NCBI GenBank assembly: GCA_046757645.1
Contig: JBHHYS010000027.1
Coordinates: 1 to 30,830, forward strand
Direction: 5' to 3'
Length of the DNA: 30,830 nucleotides
Origin: JBHHYS01 sp046757645
GTDB taxonomy: Bacteria; Acidobacteriota; Terriglobia; Acidiferrales; 2-02-FULL-67-57
The first letter of the stretch is position 1, and each line of letters opens with the position of its first letter. Positions 1-7,701 of this stretch are shown here, in pieces. The notes beneath the pieces were generated by a model, which saw only the letters and a list, made by a program, of their open reading frames with translations, made no database searches and was not told the origin of the DNA. Position numbers and translations under genes: made by a program.

Positions 1-383
1 GGCGCTTCCCGAGCATCGAGTAGGCCCACAGGAACAAAGGTTCCGTCAAGAAACTGAAAACCGTGCCGCGCTAGTATCTCCTGAATAGTCGTAGCCAGTT
101 GCTGGCTTGTCCCCATAAGCCTCTCAGCTAGAATGCAGAGTGCAGTAAGCTGATGACCTGGTGCCATCTCGGCAAAGAGACGATCAATCGCTGGCATCAC
201 CTCGGCTCGGCTGCCAGAACCTCCTTTAGCCTCGGATCTTGAAGGGATACGGGTGACGTCGAAACCAGCAGCAGCAACGGTATTCCGAATGTCTTGGACT
301 GAAAGTTTATTTAGTTCTGACCGGAGTGGAGCGTAAATGCGACTAATTTGTTGCTCACTGAGATTTGTGCTGGTTGTTGACAT
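1..383 (-). CDS. Partial hypothetical protein (N-terminal 127 residues), C-terminus beyond window
   Basis: An uninterrupted minus-strand frame runs from ATG at 383 off the left edge. The start follows a strong ribosome binding site (AGGAGGTGGAAGG) about 10 bases upstream. The protein begins MSTTSTNLSEQQISRIYAPL, is soluble and mostly helical in character, and has no signal peptide or membrane segment. Base composition is clearly less GC-rich than in the genes to the right, suggesting a different origin. Near the edge it reads HGFQFLDGTFVPVGLLDARE. This loosely resembles the region ahead of the C-terminal domain in abortive-infection-type proteins, but I recall that family only vaguely and the diagnostic C-terminal half is missing. 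Treat the function as unknown. It lies 50 bases downstream of kdsA on the same strand but has its own ribosome binding site. Confidence 0.7.
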   Translation of the reverse strand, partial: MSTTSTNLSEQQISRIYAPLRSELNKLSVQDIRNTVAAAGFDVTRIPSRSEAKGGSGSRAEVMPAIDRLFAEMAPGHQLTALCILAERLMGTSQQLATTIQEILARHGFQFLDGTFVPVGLLDAREA

Positions 384-433
384 CTCTGACCTTCCACCTC
401 CTGCAAGCGTGCTGTGATGTCCAGACTGGCTGC

Positions 434-1288
434 TTACGGGCTGCGGGCGATGCGACCGATGGCGAGGAGTTTTTCGAGCAGGGGCTTGAGGTGGGCCAGG
501 GGCAACTGGGTGGCGGGATCGGAGAGGGCCTGGTCGGGGTTGTCGTGAACTTCGAGGAAGAGGCCGTCGACGCCGGCGGCGACGGCAGCGCAGGCGAGCG
601 GCTCGACGAACTCGCGCTGGCCGCCGCTTTGGGTGCCTTCCCCGCCCGGCAGTTGCAGGGCGTGGGTGACGTCGAAAACTACCGGGTAGCCAAAGCCCCG
701 CATTATCGGAAAGCTGCGCATATCCACGACCAAGTTATGGTAGCCGAAGCTCGAGCCGCGCTCGGTGACGAGAATGTTTTTGTTGCCGGTGCTGGCGACT
801 TTTTCGATGGCGTGCTGCATCTCCCAGGGGGAGACGAACTGGCCCTTCTTGATGTTCACGACGCGCCCCGACTTGCCCGCCGCGACCAGTAAGTCGGTCT
901 GCCGGGAGAGAAACGCGGGGATTTGCAGGATGTCGGCTACCTCAGCTGCCGCCGAGACCTGCGCGGGGTCGTGAACGTCGGTGAGGATGGGCAGCTTCAG
1001 TTCGGTTTTGATCCGCCGCAGCACCTTCAGGCCTTCGCGCAAGCCCGGGCCGCGGTAGGACTGGATCGAAGTGCGGTTCGCCTTGTCGTAGCTGGTCTTG
1101 AAAATGTAAGCCATCCCGCAGGCGGGCTCGGCGCAGACGGCTGCGATGCGCTCGGCCATCGAGCGCGCGTGGGCTTCCGACTCGATGACGCAAGGCCCGG
1201 CGATCAAAAAGAGACCGTTCGAGCCGCCCAGGCGCAACCCGCCCACAGCGATTTCGCGGGTAAAAGCGGTGGGCATACCAGCGGCCAT
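434..1288 (-). CDS. kdsA: 3-deoxy-8-phosphooctulonate synthase (Kdo-8-P synthase)
   Basis: KdsA condenses phosphoenolpyruvate with D-arabinose 5-phosphate to give Kdo-8-phosphate, the committed step to the Kdo of lipopolysaccharide; it is cytosolic. The 284-residue product has the expected family length and motifs: LIAGPCVIES (about 28-37), ILTDVHDP, IPAFLSRQTDLL, NIKKGQFVSPWEM, ERGSSFGYHNLVVDMRSFPI and DVTHALQLPGG near the C-terminus. Cys33 in the GPC motif places it with metal-dependent Kdo-8-P synthases; the metal-independent class has Asn there. The frame stays open upstream to 1504, but that part encodes repeat DNA. ATG at 1288, preceded by GGAAGG, is preferred; ATG at 1276 is an alternative. 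It is the last recognisable gene of the kdsB-ada-pyrG-kdsA run. Confidence 0.95.
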   Translation of the reverse strand: MAAGMPTAFTREIAVGGLRLGGSNGLFLIAGPCVIESEAHARSMAERIAAVCAEPACGMAYIFKTSYDKANRTSIQSYRGPGLREGLKVLRRIKTELKLPILTDVHDPAQVSAAAEVADILQIPAFLSRQTDLLVAAGKSGRVVNIKKGQFVSPWEMQHAIEKVASTGNKNILVTERGSSFGYHNLVVDMRSFPIMRGFGYPVVFDVTHALQLPGGEGTQSGGQREFVEPLACAAVAAGVDGLFLEVHDNPDQALSDPATQLPLAHLKPLLEKLLAIGRIARSP

Positions 1289-1414
1289 TATCGCCTTCCA
1301 CGTGCCCCCAGGCAATCCCCCGAGGGGTGGGGCGAGATAAACGGGAGGGGGCACAAGAAGCCCCTGCCCTACCCAAAGCCGTGCCCGCACAGACCCGCTT
1401 GGCCGCCGGGCAGA

Positions 1415-1471
1415 CCCTTCGACTGCACGCAGGGCAAGCAGGAATGTCGGGACAGACAAGAATGTCTGTCC
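1415..1471. repeat. Dispersed short palindromic repeats
   Basis: At 1415-1435 is a CCCTTCGACTGC...GCAGGGC unit, a type that recurs in many bacterial genomes. At 1450-1471 is a perfect inverted repeat: GGACAGACA, loop AGAA, TGTCTGTCC. A partial second copy (GGAATGTCGGGACAG) lies just to the left. The block is non-coding, although it is read through by the open frame upstream of kdsA. Confidence 0.65.
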
Positions 1472-1533
1472 TACCAAAAACAACGCGAGAAATTTGCTCC
1501 ACAAAAGCTAGGGGTGCGCGCGGCGGCGCGCTA

Positions 1534-1598
1534 GTTCAGCCCACGGGCTTCCGCCCGTGGGTGGCAAAGGCCCAGTGGCAGAAGCCGCTGGACTGAAC
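1534..1598. repeat. REP/BIME-like double-hairpin element with GTTCAG ends
   Basis: A 65-bp unit is bounded by GTTCAG (1534) and its complement CTGAAC (1598). Inside are two hairpins: CCCACGGGC / GCCCGTGGG around a TTCC loop (1540-1561, perfect 9-bp arms), and CAGTGGC / GCCGCTG around AGAA (1573-1590). The arrangement of terminal repeats enclosing two stem-loops resembles REP doublets mobilised by REP-associated transposases. No such transposase is in the window. Confidence 0.65.
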
Positions 1599-1653
1599 AA
1601 AAAAGAAACGGGAGGGGGCAAGCCCCTGCCCTACCCCAGTCCGACGCCCCGCT

Positions 1654-3324
1654 CTACGCTTCCTTGCGGAGAACGGCAGCTTCCCTTCGAACGCCAGCAC
1701 GGTTGTGGTAGGCGGCGCTGATGAAGGCTTTGAAGATCGGGTGGGGCTCGAACGGCTTCGACTTGAACTCCGGATGGAACTGGCAGCCCAAGAACCAGGG
1801 GTGGTAGGGAATTTCGACGATTTCCACGTAGGTGCCGTCGGGGGTGGCGCCGGTGACGCGCATCCCATGGGCGACAAGCGTCTCTTCGTACTCGCGGTTG
1901 AACTCGTAGCGGTGACGGTGGCGCTCGGAGATCTCGCCGGCGCCGCTGTAGGCCTGCCAGGCGAACGAGTTCTCTTCCAGCCGACACGGCCACGCCCCCA
2001 GGCGCATCGTCCCGCCCAACTCCTCCACCCCCAGCAACTCCCGCAGCTTGTAGATGACCCGATGAGGCGTGGCGGGGTTGAACTCGGTGGAGTCGGCGCT
2101 CTCCAGCCCGCAGACGTTGCGCGCGAACTCAATCACCGCGCACTGCATCCCCAAACAGATGCCCAAGAAGGGAACCTTATTTTCGCGGGCGTAGCGAATG
2201 GCGTTGAGCATCCCGGGGATGCCGCGTTTGCCGAAGCCGCCCGGCACCAGGATGGCGTCCAGCCCGGCGAGCCCCGACGCGTCGCGGTCCGGCCCTTCCA
2301 CGCCCTCGGACTCAACCCAGGCAATCTGGGTTCGCAGATTGTGGGCCAGGCCGCCGTGGACGAGCGCTTCGCCAAGACTCTTGTAGGAGTCGCGCAGCTC
2401 GACGTATTTGCCCACCACCCCAATCTGCACCGTATCGCTGGGATGATGGATGCGGTGCACGAGGTCGCGCCAGCCGCTCAGGTCGGTGGAGCTCGCCTGC
2501 AGGTTCAGCCGGCGGAGAATCTGTTCGTCGAGCTTCTCCTCGGCCAGGGCGAGCGGCACCTCATAAATGGACGAAACCGTGCGGGCGGTGATCACTCCAT
2601 CCTCGCTGACGTTGCAGAAAAGAGCAATCTTGGCCTTGACCTCGTGGGTCAGGGGCCGCTCGGTGCGGCAGAGCAGGATGTCGGGTTGGATGCCGATGCC
2701 GCGCAGCTCTTTGACACTGTGCTGGGTGGGTTTGGTCTTCAACTCGCCCGCGGTCTCGATGAACGGCACCAGGGTCACGTGAATGAACAGGGTGTTCTCC
2801 CGGCCCCGCTCCAGGCGCAACTGCCGGATGGCTTCCAGGAAGGGCAGCGACTCGATGTCCCCCACCGTGCCGCCGATTTCCACGATCACCACATCCATCT
2901 CGTCCGCTTGCCCGGAGCCGGTCGCAGGGGCCAGCTTGCGCATCGCCGCTTTGATTTCATTGGTGACGTGGGGAACCACCTGTACGGTCTTGCCCAGGTA
3001 GTCGCCGCGACGCTCCCGGGTGATGATGGACTCGTAGATGCGGCCGGCGGTCCAGTTGTGGTCGCGAGTCAAGCGGGCGTGGGTGAAGCGCTCGTAGTGG
3101 CCGAGGTCGAGGTCGGTTTCCGCGCCGTCGTCGGTGACGTACACCTCTCCGTGCTGATAGGGAGACATCGTCCCCGGATCGACGTTCAAGTAGGGATCCA
3201 ACTTTTGGAGAGTGACTTTGAGACCGCGACTTTCGAGGAGGGCCCCAATCGAGGAGGCCGCCAGGCCCTTACCCAGAGAGGAAACTACACCACCGGTGAT
3301 AAAGATATACTTGGACGCCGCCAT
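1654..3324 (-). CDS. pyrG: CTP synthase (glutamine-hydrolysing)
   Basis: PyrG aminates UTP to CTP using ATP and glutamine-derived ammonia. The 556-residue product is close to the usual 530-550. The N-terminal amidoligase domain starts KYIFITGGVVSSLGKG and contains LDPYLNVDPGTMSPYQHGEV. The C-terminal class I glutamine amidotransferase domain has the nucleophile Cys390 in GICLGMQ and the His517/Glu519 pair in FHPEF. ATG at 3324 is chosen because the family begins right there; GGAGGTG lies about 13 bases upstream, a slightly long spacing. It shares a strand with kdsA, ada and kdsB. Its product CTP is the co-substrate of KdsB, which supports a functional grouping. Confidence 0.96.
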   Translation of the reverse strand: MAASKYIFITGGVVSSLGKGLAASSIGALLESRGLKVTLQKLDPYLNVDPGTMSPYQHGEVYVTDDGAETDLDLGHYERFTHARLTRDHNWTAGRIYESIITRERRGDYLGKTVQVVPHVTNEIKAAMRKLAPATGSGQADEMDVVIVEIGGTVGDIESLPFLEAIRQLRLERGRENTLFIHVTLVPFIETAGELKTKPTQHSVKELRGIGIQPDILLCRTERPLTHEVKAKIALFCNVSEDGVITARTVSSIYEVPLALAEEKLDEQILRRLNLQASSTDLSGWRDLVHRIHHPSDTVQIGVVGKYVELRDSYKSLGEALVHGGLAHNLRTQIAWVESEGVEGPDRDASGLAGLDAILVPGGFGKRGIPGMLNAIRYARENKVPFLGICLGMQCAVIEFARNVCGLESADSTEFNPATPHRVIYKLRELLGVEELGGTMRLGAWPCRLEENSFAWQAYSGAGEISERHRHRYEFNREYEETLVAHGMRVTGATPDGTYVEIVEIPYHPWFLGCQFHPEFKSKPFEPHPIFKAFISAAYHNRAGVRREAAVLRKEA

Positions 3325-3489
3325 TCGGGTTCCGGAACACCTCCGGCCGCTCAAAGCGAATTTTCCTGCTGCGGTTCATTGCCGGCTCCATTATGGGGCC
3401 GAGCCGCCCGCTTGTCAAACTATCTCGCCCCGCTTTTCGCCGTGACCGTCACAGTCTGCCCCGCGCTGGCCAACAGCGCCTGTCCCGCA

Positions 3490-4587
3490 TCAACGACCCT
3501 GCTCCTTTTCGAGCAAGGCCCGCTTGCGTTCCAGACCCAAGCCGTACCCGCCCAACTCGCCGTTGTCGCGAATCACCCGGTGGCAAGGAATCACTAGCGG
3601 CACGGGATTGGTCGCGCAGGCGTGGCCCACCGCCCGCGCCGCGCCGGCCTTCCCCATTGCCCGGGCAACCTCGCCATAGGAGCGGGTGCTGCCGTAGGGG
3701 ATGTGTCGTAGCTGCTCCCATACGCGGCATTGGAAGGCGGTGCCCTGCACGTCCACGGGCAAGTCGAGACGCGGCTGACGACCGGCAAGATGGCGGAGGA
3801 TGGCGCGAACCCATTTACTCAGCCCGTTCCGATCACGACGCAATTCGGCCTGCGGATATTCCCGCCGCAGCTCAGCCTCGAGGGCGGCGGCGGAGCGGCC
3901 CAGGCTGACCGCGCAGATGCCCCGCTCCGTCCGCGCCACCAGCAGCCGGCCCAGAGGAGAAGCCGCCGTGATGTAGGCGATACGCACGCCGCGGCCCCCG
4001 CGGCGGTAGGTCGCCGGGGTCATCCCGAGCCTGGCGGAAGCCCGCTCGTAGAGCCGGCTGCTCGACCCGTAGCCCGCCTCGTAGAGCGCGCGGGTGACGT
4101 CTTGTCCCCGGCGCACGTGCGCCTTGAATCCATCTAGGCGCCGCGCATCGGCGTATTGCCGCGGTGTTACACCCACCAGACGCTTGAAGGTGCGTTGCAG
4201 GTGGTGCGGGCTCGCGCCCACCTCAGCGCTCAATCGAGCCAGCGTCAGGGGCCCCTCCTGGTTCGCCTCGATGACACGCGAGACGCGCTCAACGACTTCC
4301 CGCTGGGGGTCGCTGACCCGAACCACCCTCGGCCGGCACCGTTGGCAGGGGCGATGTCCCGCCTGCTCAGCTGCTTCAGGCTGCAGGAAGAAAACCACCC
4401 GATCCCGCCGAGGGCGGCGCGCCGCACATGAAGGCCGACAGTAGATGCCGGTCGAACGGACCGCAAAAACGAAACGCCCATCGAATCGCCTGTCCCGCTC
4501 CACGACGGCCCGCCACCATCTCTTCCTCTTGTTGTCCCCGCCAGCCGCCATCTTGCGGTTGTCTTTCGTTTGCTTCTTTTGCCTCAT
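3490..4587 (-). CDS. ada: Bifunctional Ada: methylphosphotriester/O6-methylguanine-DNA methyltransferase and transcriptional regulator
   Basis: Ada repairs alkylated DNA by moving methyl groups onto its own cysteines, and the methylated N-terminal domain acts as an AraC-type activator of the adaptive response. The 365-residue protein has all three parts. The zinc domain has FAVRSTGIYCRPSC and RPCQRC, with Cys50 as the expected phosphotriester acceptor and Cys54, Cys81 and Cys84 as further zinc ligands. An AraC-like helix-turn-helix follows (about 100-190, with TFKRLVGVTPRQYADARRL). The C-terminal methyltransferase carries the acceptor Cys335 in IPCHRV. ATG at 4587 is preceded by GAGGGG; the internal ATG at 4551 lacks a site. 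It lies between kdsB and pyrG on the same strand, about 138 bases after kdsB, and could have its own promoter there. I saw no clear Ada box. Confidence 0.93.
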   Translation of the reverse strand: MRQKKQTKDNRKMAAGGDNKRKRWWRAVVERDRRFDGRFVFAVRSTGIYCRPSCAARRPRRDRVVFFLQPEAAEQAGHRPCQRCRPRVVRVSDPQREVVERVSRVIEANQEGPLTLARLSAEVGASPHHLQRTFKRLVGVTPRQYADARRLDGFKAHVRRGQDVTRALYEAGYGSSSRLYERASARLGMTPATYRRGGRGVRIAYITAASPLGRLLVARTERGICAVSLGRSAAALEAELRREYPQAELRRDRNGLSKWVRAILRHLAGRQPRLDLPVDVQGTAFQCRVWEQLRHIPYGSTRSYGEVARAMGKAGAARAVGHACATNPVPLVIPCHRVIRDNGELGGYGLGLERKRALLEKEQGR

Positions 4588-4725
4588 TTTCTGCCCCTCG
4601 GCCGCCGAGCCTAGGCCAAGGTCGCGGGGTAATCCATCCGAATCTTGCTTCCGAATCGAACCCCAAATGGGCCTGCCTGCACACCCGCAAGAGGCAAACA
4701 AAAGGCGGCTGGCTGACTTACCTCG

Positions 4726-5499
4726 TCATCCCTGCCCGCGCCGGAGCGCCGCCTCAGCCCGGGCCAGGTCCTCGGGGGTGTCCACGCCGATGGAGTCGTA
4801 GGGCGTTTCTATCACCTTGATGGGAATCCCGTGTTCGAGAAGCCGCAACTGCTCCAGCCGCTCCCGCTGCTCGCCCGGCGTGGGCGGCAAGTACGGGAAC
4901 CGCAGCAGGAACGACCGGGTGTAGACGTAGAGCCCCAGGTGCTTGAAATACGCCTGCACGTCCAGGTTGACCTCCCCGCGCAGCGGCGGGACTGGCTGCC
5001 GGGAAAACCCCACCGCTAACCCCTGGGCATCGGTAACCACTTTGACCACGTTGGGGCTGAGGAGGCTTTCCCGGTCGCGGATGCGGGTTTTGAGCGTGGC
5101 CACTTCCAGCGCCGCATCGGAGAAGAACGCTTCGATGGCCTCACCAATCGCCCGCGGCGCAATCAGCGGCTCGTCCCCTTGCAGGTTGACCACCAGGTCG
5201 CACTCCACCCCCTCGACTAGTTCGGCCAAGCGGTCGCTGCCCGAGGCATGGTCGGACCGGGTCAACCGCGCCTCCCCGCCGAACCCCTCCACCGCCACCA
5301 CAATGCGAGCATCATCCGTGGCCACAATCACCCGGCTCACGTAGGGCGCTGCCGCGGCCTGGCGGTAGACGTGCTCGATCATGGGCTTGCCGCCCAACAA
5401 GGCTAGCGCTTTCCCGGGAAAGCGCGTCGAAAGGTAGCGAGCCGGAATGCCCGCGACCACACGCCTCGCAAAGGACAACTTGGCGGTGCCCCTCTGCAC
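4726..5499 (-). CDS. kdsB: 3-deoxy-manno-octulosonate cytidylyltransferase (CMP-Kdo synthetase)
   Basis: KdsB activates Kdo with CTP to CMP-Kdo for transfer to lipid A in the cytoplasm. The 257-residue product carries GIPARYLSTRFPGKAL at the nucleotide-binding N-terminus, ARLTRSDHASGSDRLAE, VVNLQGDEPLI, the HLGLYVYTR segment and a closing SIGVDTPEDLARAE, all typical of the family. The start is uncertain. No in-frame ATG is suitably placed; GTG at 5499 is given, and a TTG seven codons later would match the usual family N-terminus better. It is the first gene of the minus-strand kdsB-ada-pyrG-kdsA run and is divergent from the VWFA pair, with 80 bases between starts. Confidence 0.93.
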   Translation of the reverse strand: MQRGTAKLSFARRVVAGIPARYLSTRFPGKALALLGGKPMIEHVYRQAAAAPYVSRVIVATDDARIVVAVEGFGGEARLTRSDHASGSDRLAELVEGVECDLVVNLQGDEPLIAPRAIGEAIEAFFSDAALEVATLKTRIRDRESLLSPNVVKVVTDAQGLAVGFSRQPVPPLRGEVNLDVQAYFKHLGLYVYTRSFLLRFPYLPPTPGEQRERLEQLRLLEHGIPIKVIETPYDSIGVDTPEDLARAEAALRRGQG

Positions 5500-5532
5500 C
5501 CGACGGGCATACTAGCACGGGGTAGCTGTTTT

Positions 5533-5541
5533 TGCTAGAAT
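5533..5541 (+). promoter_or_regulatory. Putative extended -10 promoter for the VWFA gene pair
   Basis: TGCTAGAAT is an extended -10 motif (TGn followed by TAGAAT) in the 80-bp gap between divergent kdsB and the first VWFA gene. Transcription from it would begin about 30 bases before the ATG at 5580. No convincing -35 box is seen, as expected for an extended -10 promoter. A similar TGTTAGAATCG occurs at 21245. Confidence 0.4.
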
Positions 5542-5579
5542 CGATAGCCGGCGGCTGTGCAAAGCTTGAGGCGGGCGCC

Positions 5580-6548
5580 ATGAACGAGGGCTACAGAGCT
5601 CGGCTGAGTGTGTTGCTGGCAGCGCTGGTGCTCGGGGCGCCGACGGCGTTCGACGCTCAGAGCGGCCAACCCCTGCTGGCCCCGGACAACCGCAGCACTC
5701 GTTTGCGGGTTGACGTTGACTTGGTGCTGGTAAACGTCACCGTCACCGACCCGTTCAATCGCCTGGTGACCGGATTGAGCAAGGACCACTTTGAGATCTA
5801 CGAGGACAAGAAACGCCAAAAGGTCCTCTATTTTTCCAGCGAAGACGCTCCCCTCTCCCTGGGCATGCTCTTTGACCTCAGCAGCAGCATGAAACGCGCC
5901 GGCAAACTCAGGCGGGCGGTGGACTCAGCCGTGCAATTCCTCCTCACCGCCAACCCCCAGGACGAGTTCTTCGTGGTGCAGTTCGCCGATGCCCCGCGGC
6001 TGCGGGGCGGCTTCACCAGCCGCGTCGAAGACATCCAGAACCAGCTCGTCTACGTAGAAGCCGGGGGGCAAACCGCCCTGCTGGACGCCATCTACCTGGG
6101 CCTGAACACCATGCGCCAGGCCCATAATGCCCGCAAGGCCCTGCTGGTGATCTCCGACGGCGGCGATAACCACAGCCGCTACGGCGTAAAAGACATCAAA
6201 TCCTTTGTCCGCGAAGCCGATGTGCAAATCTACGCCATCGGCATCTTCGACCCGGTCGGCGAGCGCGCGCAGCCGGAAATACTCTGGGGCCCTACGCTGC
6301 TGAGCGACATTGCCACCATGACCGGGGGCCGGATGTTCCCCGTGGAGCTGCACAACCTCTCCGCCCTCCCCGACGTGGCCGAGAAAATTAGCATCGAGCT
6401 GCGCAACCAATACGTGCTCGGCTACCGTCCAACCAATCAGAAGCGGGACGGCAGTTGGCGGAAGATCAAGGTGAAGTTGAAGCCGCCCAAAGGCCTGCCC
6501 CCGCTCACCGCTTATGCACGCTCGGGATACTATGCTCCCTTTCACTAA
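5580..6548 (+). CDS. Exported VWFA domain protein (acidobacterial type), first of a pair
   Basis: The 322-residue protein opens with a signal peptide (hydrophobic VLLAALVLGAPTAFDAQ after MNEGYRARLS). A short beta-rich stretch follows, with LVNVTVTDPFNRLVTGLSKD and FEIYEDKK, then a VWFA domain with a metal-ion-dependent adhesion site (Asp99-Leu-Ser101-Ser-Ser103, Thr in GGQTALLDA, Asp in ISDGGDN). It ends YVLGYRPTNQKRDGSWRKI and a short tail, GYYAPFH. This architecture matches the VWFA-related family expanded in Acidobacteria. The biological role is unknown; ligand binding outside the inner membrane is an inference. ATG at 5580 is chosen because it starts a clean signal peptide. It overlaps the next gene by 17 bases. 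Confidence 0.9.
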   Translation: MNEGYRARLSVLLAALVLGAPTAFDAQSGQPLLAPDNRSTRLRVDVDLVLVNVTVTDPFNRLVTGLSKDHFEIYEDKKRQKVLYFSSEDAPLSLGMLFDLSSSMKRAGKLRRAVDSAVQFLLTANPQDEFFVVQFADAPRLRGGFTSRVEDIQNQLVYVEAGGQTALLDAIYLGLNTMRQAHNARKALLVISDGGDNHSRYGVKDIKSFVREADVQIYAIGIFDPVGERAQPEILWGPTLLSDIATMTGGRMFPVELHNLSALPDVAEKISIELRNQYVLGYRPTNQKRDGSWRKIKVKLKPPKGLPPLTAYARSGYYAPFH

Positions 6549-7515
6549 CCCCGCGGCCCCGGCCCGGCGGGCGTGGATGCTGGTCTTGGCGGGCGCCCTG
6601 CTGCTCGGACTCCCGACAGCCGCCCAGCAGCGGCGGCACCCCAGGCAGGGCAACGACTTTACCCTCACGGTGGATGTAGACCTGGTGGTGCTGCACACCA
6701 CCGTAGTGGACAAGCGCGGGCGGCTGATCAACAACCTGCAGTCCGAGCACTTCAAAATCTACGAAGACAATGTGGAGCAAAAACTCGCCGTCTTCCGCAA
6801 CGAGGAGGTGCCCGTAACCACAGGGCTGGTGCTGGATAACAGCTCCTCGATGAAGGACAACCGCCGGGCGATGATGGCCGGCGCGCTCCGTTTCGTCGAA
6901 ACCTCGAATTCCCGGGACGAAATCTTTGTGGTCAACTTCAACGAGGATTACTACCTGGACCTCCAGGACCAGGACTTCACCAACGAGATCGAAAAACTGA
7001 AAGAGGCCCTGGAGAAAACAAATACCCGCGGCGGCACCGCGTTCTACGATGCGGTCCGGGCGTCGCTCGAGCACCTGAAGCGAGGGACCGTGCAAAAGAA
7101 GGTGCTGCTGATCATCAGCGACGGCGTGGACCACGTCAGCGTCTCCGATTTCGATACCCTGCTGCGCGACGCCCAGCGCGCCGACGCAGCCCTCTACTTT
7201 GTGGGATTGCCCTGCGCCGAAGAGAAGCGCGACTGCCGGAAAGCCAAGCGGCAGATGCGCAAGCTGGCCAGTGTCACCGGGGGAATGGCCTACTTCCCTA
7301 CCTCCATCGAGCAGGTGGAAGCGCTCTGCAAACAGATCGCTCGCGACATCCGCAGCCAGTACGTTCTAGGCTACTATCCCACCAACCGCGCCCGCGACGG
7401 CAGCTTCCGCCGCGTGCAGGTGCGGGTCAATCCCCCCAAGGGCCACAAGAAACTCTTCCCCCGCACCCGCCCCGGCTACTACGCCCCCAGCGAGGACCGC
7501 GCCGGCTCGCAGTAG
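6532..7515 (+). CDS. Exported VWFA domain protein (acidobacterial type), second of a pair
   Basis: This is a 327-residue paralogue of the preceding gene with the same plan. It has a signal peptide (AWMLVLAGALLLGLPTAAQQ), the VDVDLVVLHTTVVDKRGRL segment, FKIYEDN, and a VWFA domain with intact metal site (Asp102-Asn-Ser104-Ser-Ser106, Thr in GGTAFYDAV, Asp in ISDGVDH). It ends YVLGYYPTNRARDGSFRRV and GYYAPSEDRAGSQ. ATG at 6532 lies inside the end of the first gene, so the two are probably translationally coupled; ATG at 6514 is an alternative. Two cysteines (CAEEKRDC), absent from the first protein, may form a disulfide. Whether the two proteins act together is unknown. Confidence 0.9.
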   Translation: MLPFTNPAAPARRAWMLVLAGALLLGLPTAAQQRRHPRQGNDFTLTVDVDLVVLHTTVVDKRGRLINNLQSEHFKIYEDNVEQKLAVFRNEEVPVTTGLVLDNSSSMKDNRRAMMAGALRFVETSNSRDEIFVVNFNEDYYLDLQDQDFTNEIEKLKEALEKTNTRGGTAFYDAVRASLEHLKRGTVQKKVLLIISDGVDHVSVSDFDTLLRDAQRADAALYFVGLPCAEEKRDCRKAKRQMRKLASVTGGMAYFPTSIEQVEALCKQIARDIRSQYVLGYYPTNRARDGSFRRVQVRVNPPKGHKKLFPRTRPGYYAPSEDRAGSQ

Positions 7516-7674
7516 CTCCCGCGCGGCTCGCTTCGCGCTTCGTTCGGCTCGAACTCAGCCCGCTCACCGGTCACCCATCGCTCGCCAGCCTTCACCGGCG
7601 GTTTCTCTGGCCAGAAGATAAGCCGGCGCCGACCGTCAGCGGACGACCTTAGTCGTGCCGATGCAGAAGGGGCT

Positions 7675-7701
7675 GCCTCAGACGGCTTTCGCCTCTGAGG
7701 C
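7675..7701. terminator. Hairpin between convergent VWFA genes and deoB, possible bidirectional terminator
   Basis: GCCTCAGA-C-GGC, loop TTTC, GCC-TCTGAGGC forms an 11-bp stem with one bulged base. On the plus strand it is followed by TGGTTGTTTTG, a weak T-tract that could end VWFA transcripts. On the minus strand the loop reads GAAA, a GNRA tetraloop, and the stem contains the deoB stop codon. No T-tract follows on that strand. Confidence 0.45.

Larger units (their letters stand above)
1341..1636. repeat. Direct repeat pair, GC-rich hairpin type
   Basis: Two copies of ACGGGAGGGGGCA followed by AGCCCCTGCCCTACCC lie at 1341-1374 and about 1608-1636. They are identical except that the first has five extra bases (CAAGA) in the loop. 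Each can form a GGGGC/GCCCC hairpin. They flank the other palindromes of the kdsA-pyrG gap. These are probably dispersed non-coding repeats of the chromosome. Confidence 0.75.

Noticed and set aside
434..1504. A longer KdsA starting at 1504
   Set aside because: The extra 72 residues are encoded by palindromic repeats and have no counterpart in the family; ATG at 1288 has a ribosome binding site and fits the family N-terminus.
1341..1636. CRISPR array
   Set aside because: The repeats differ in kind and spacing, there are only two direct copies of one unit, and no cas genes are nearby.
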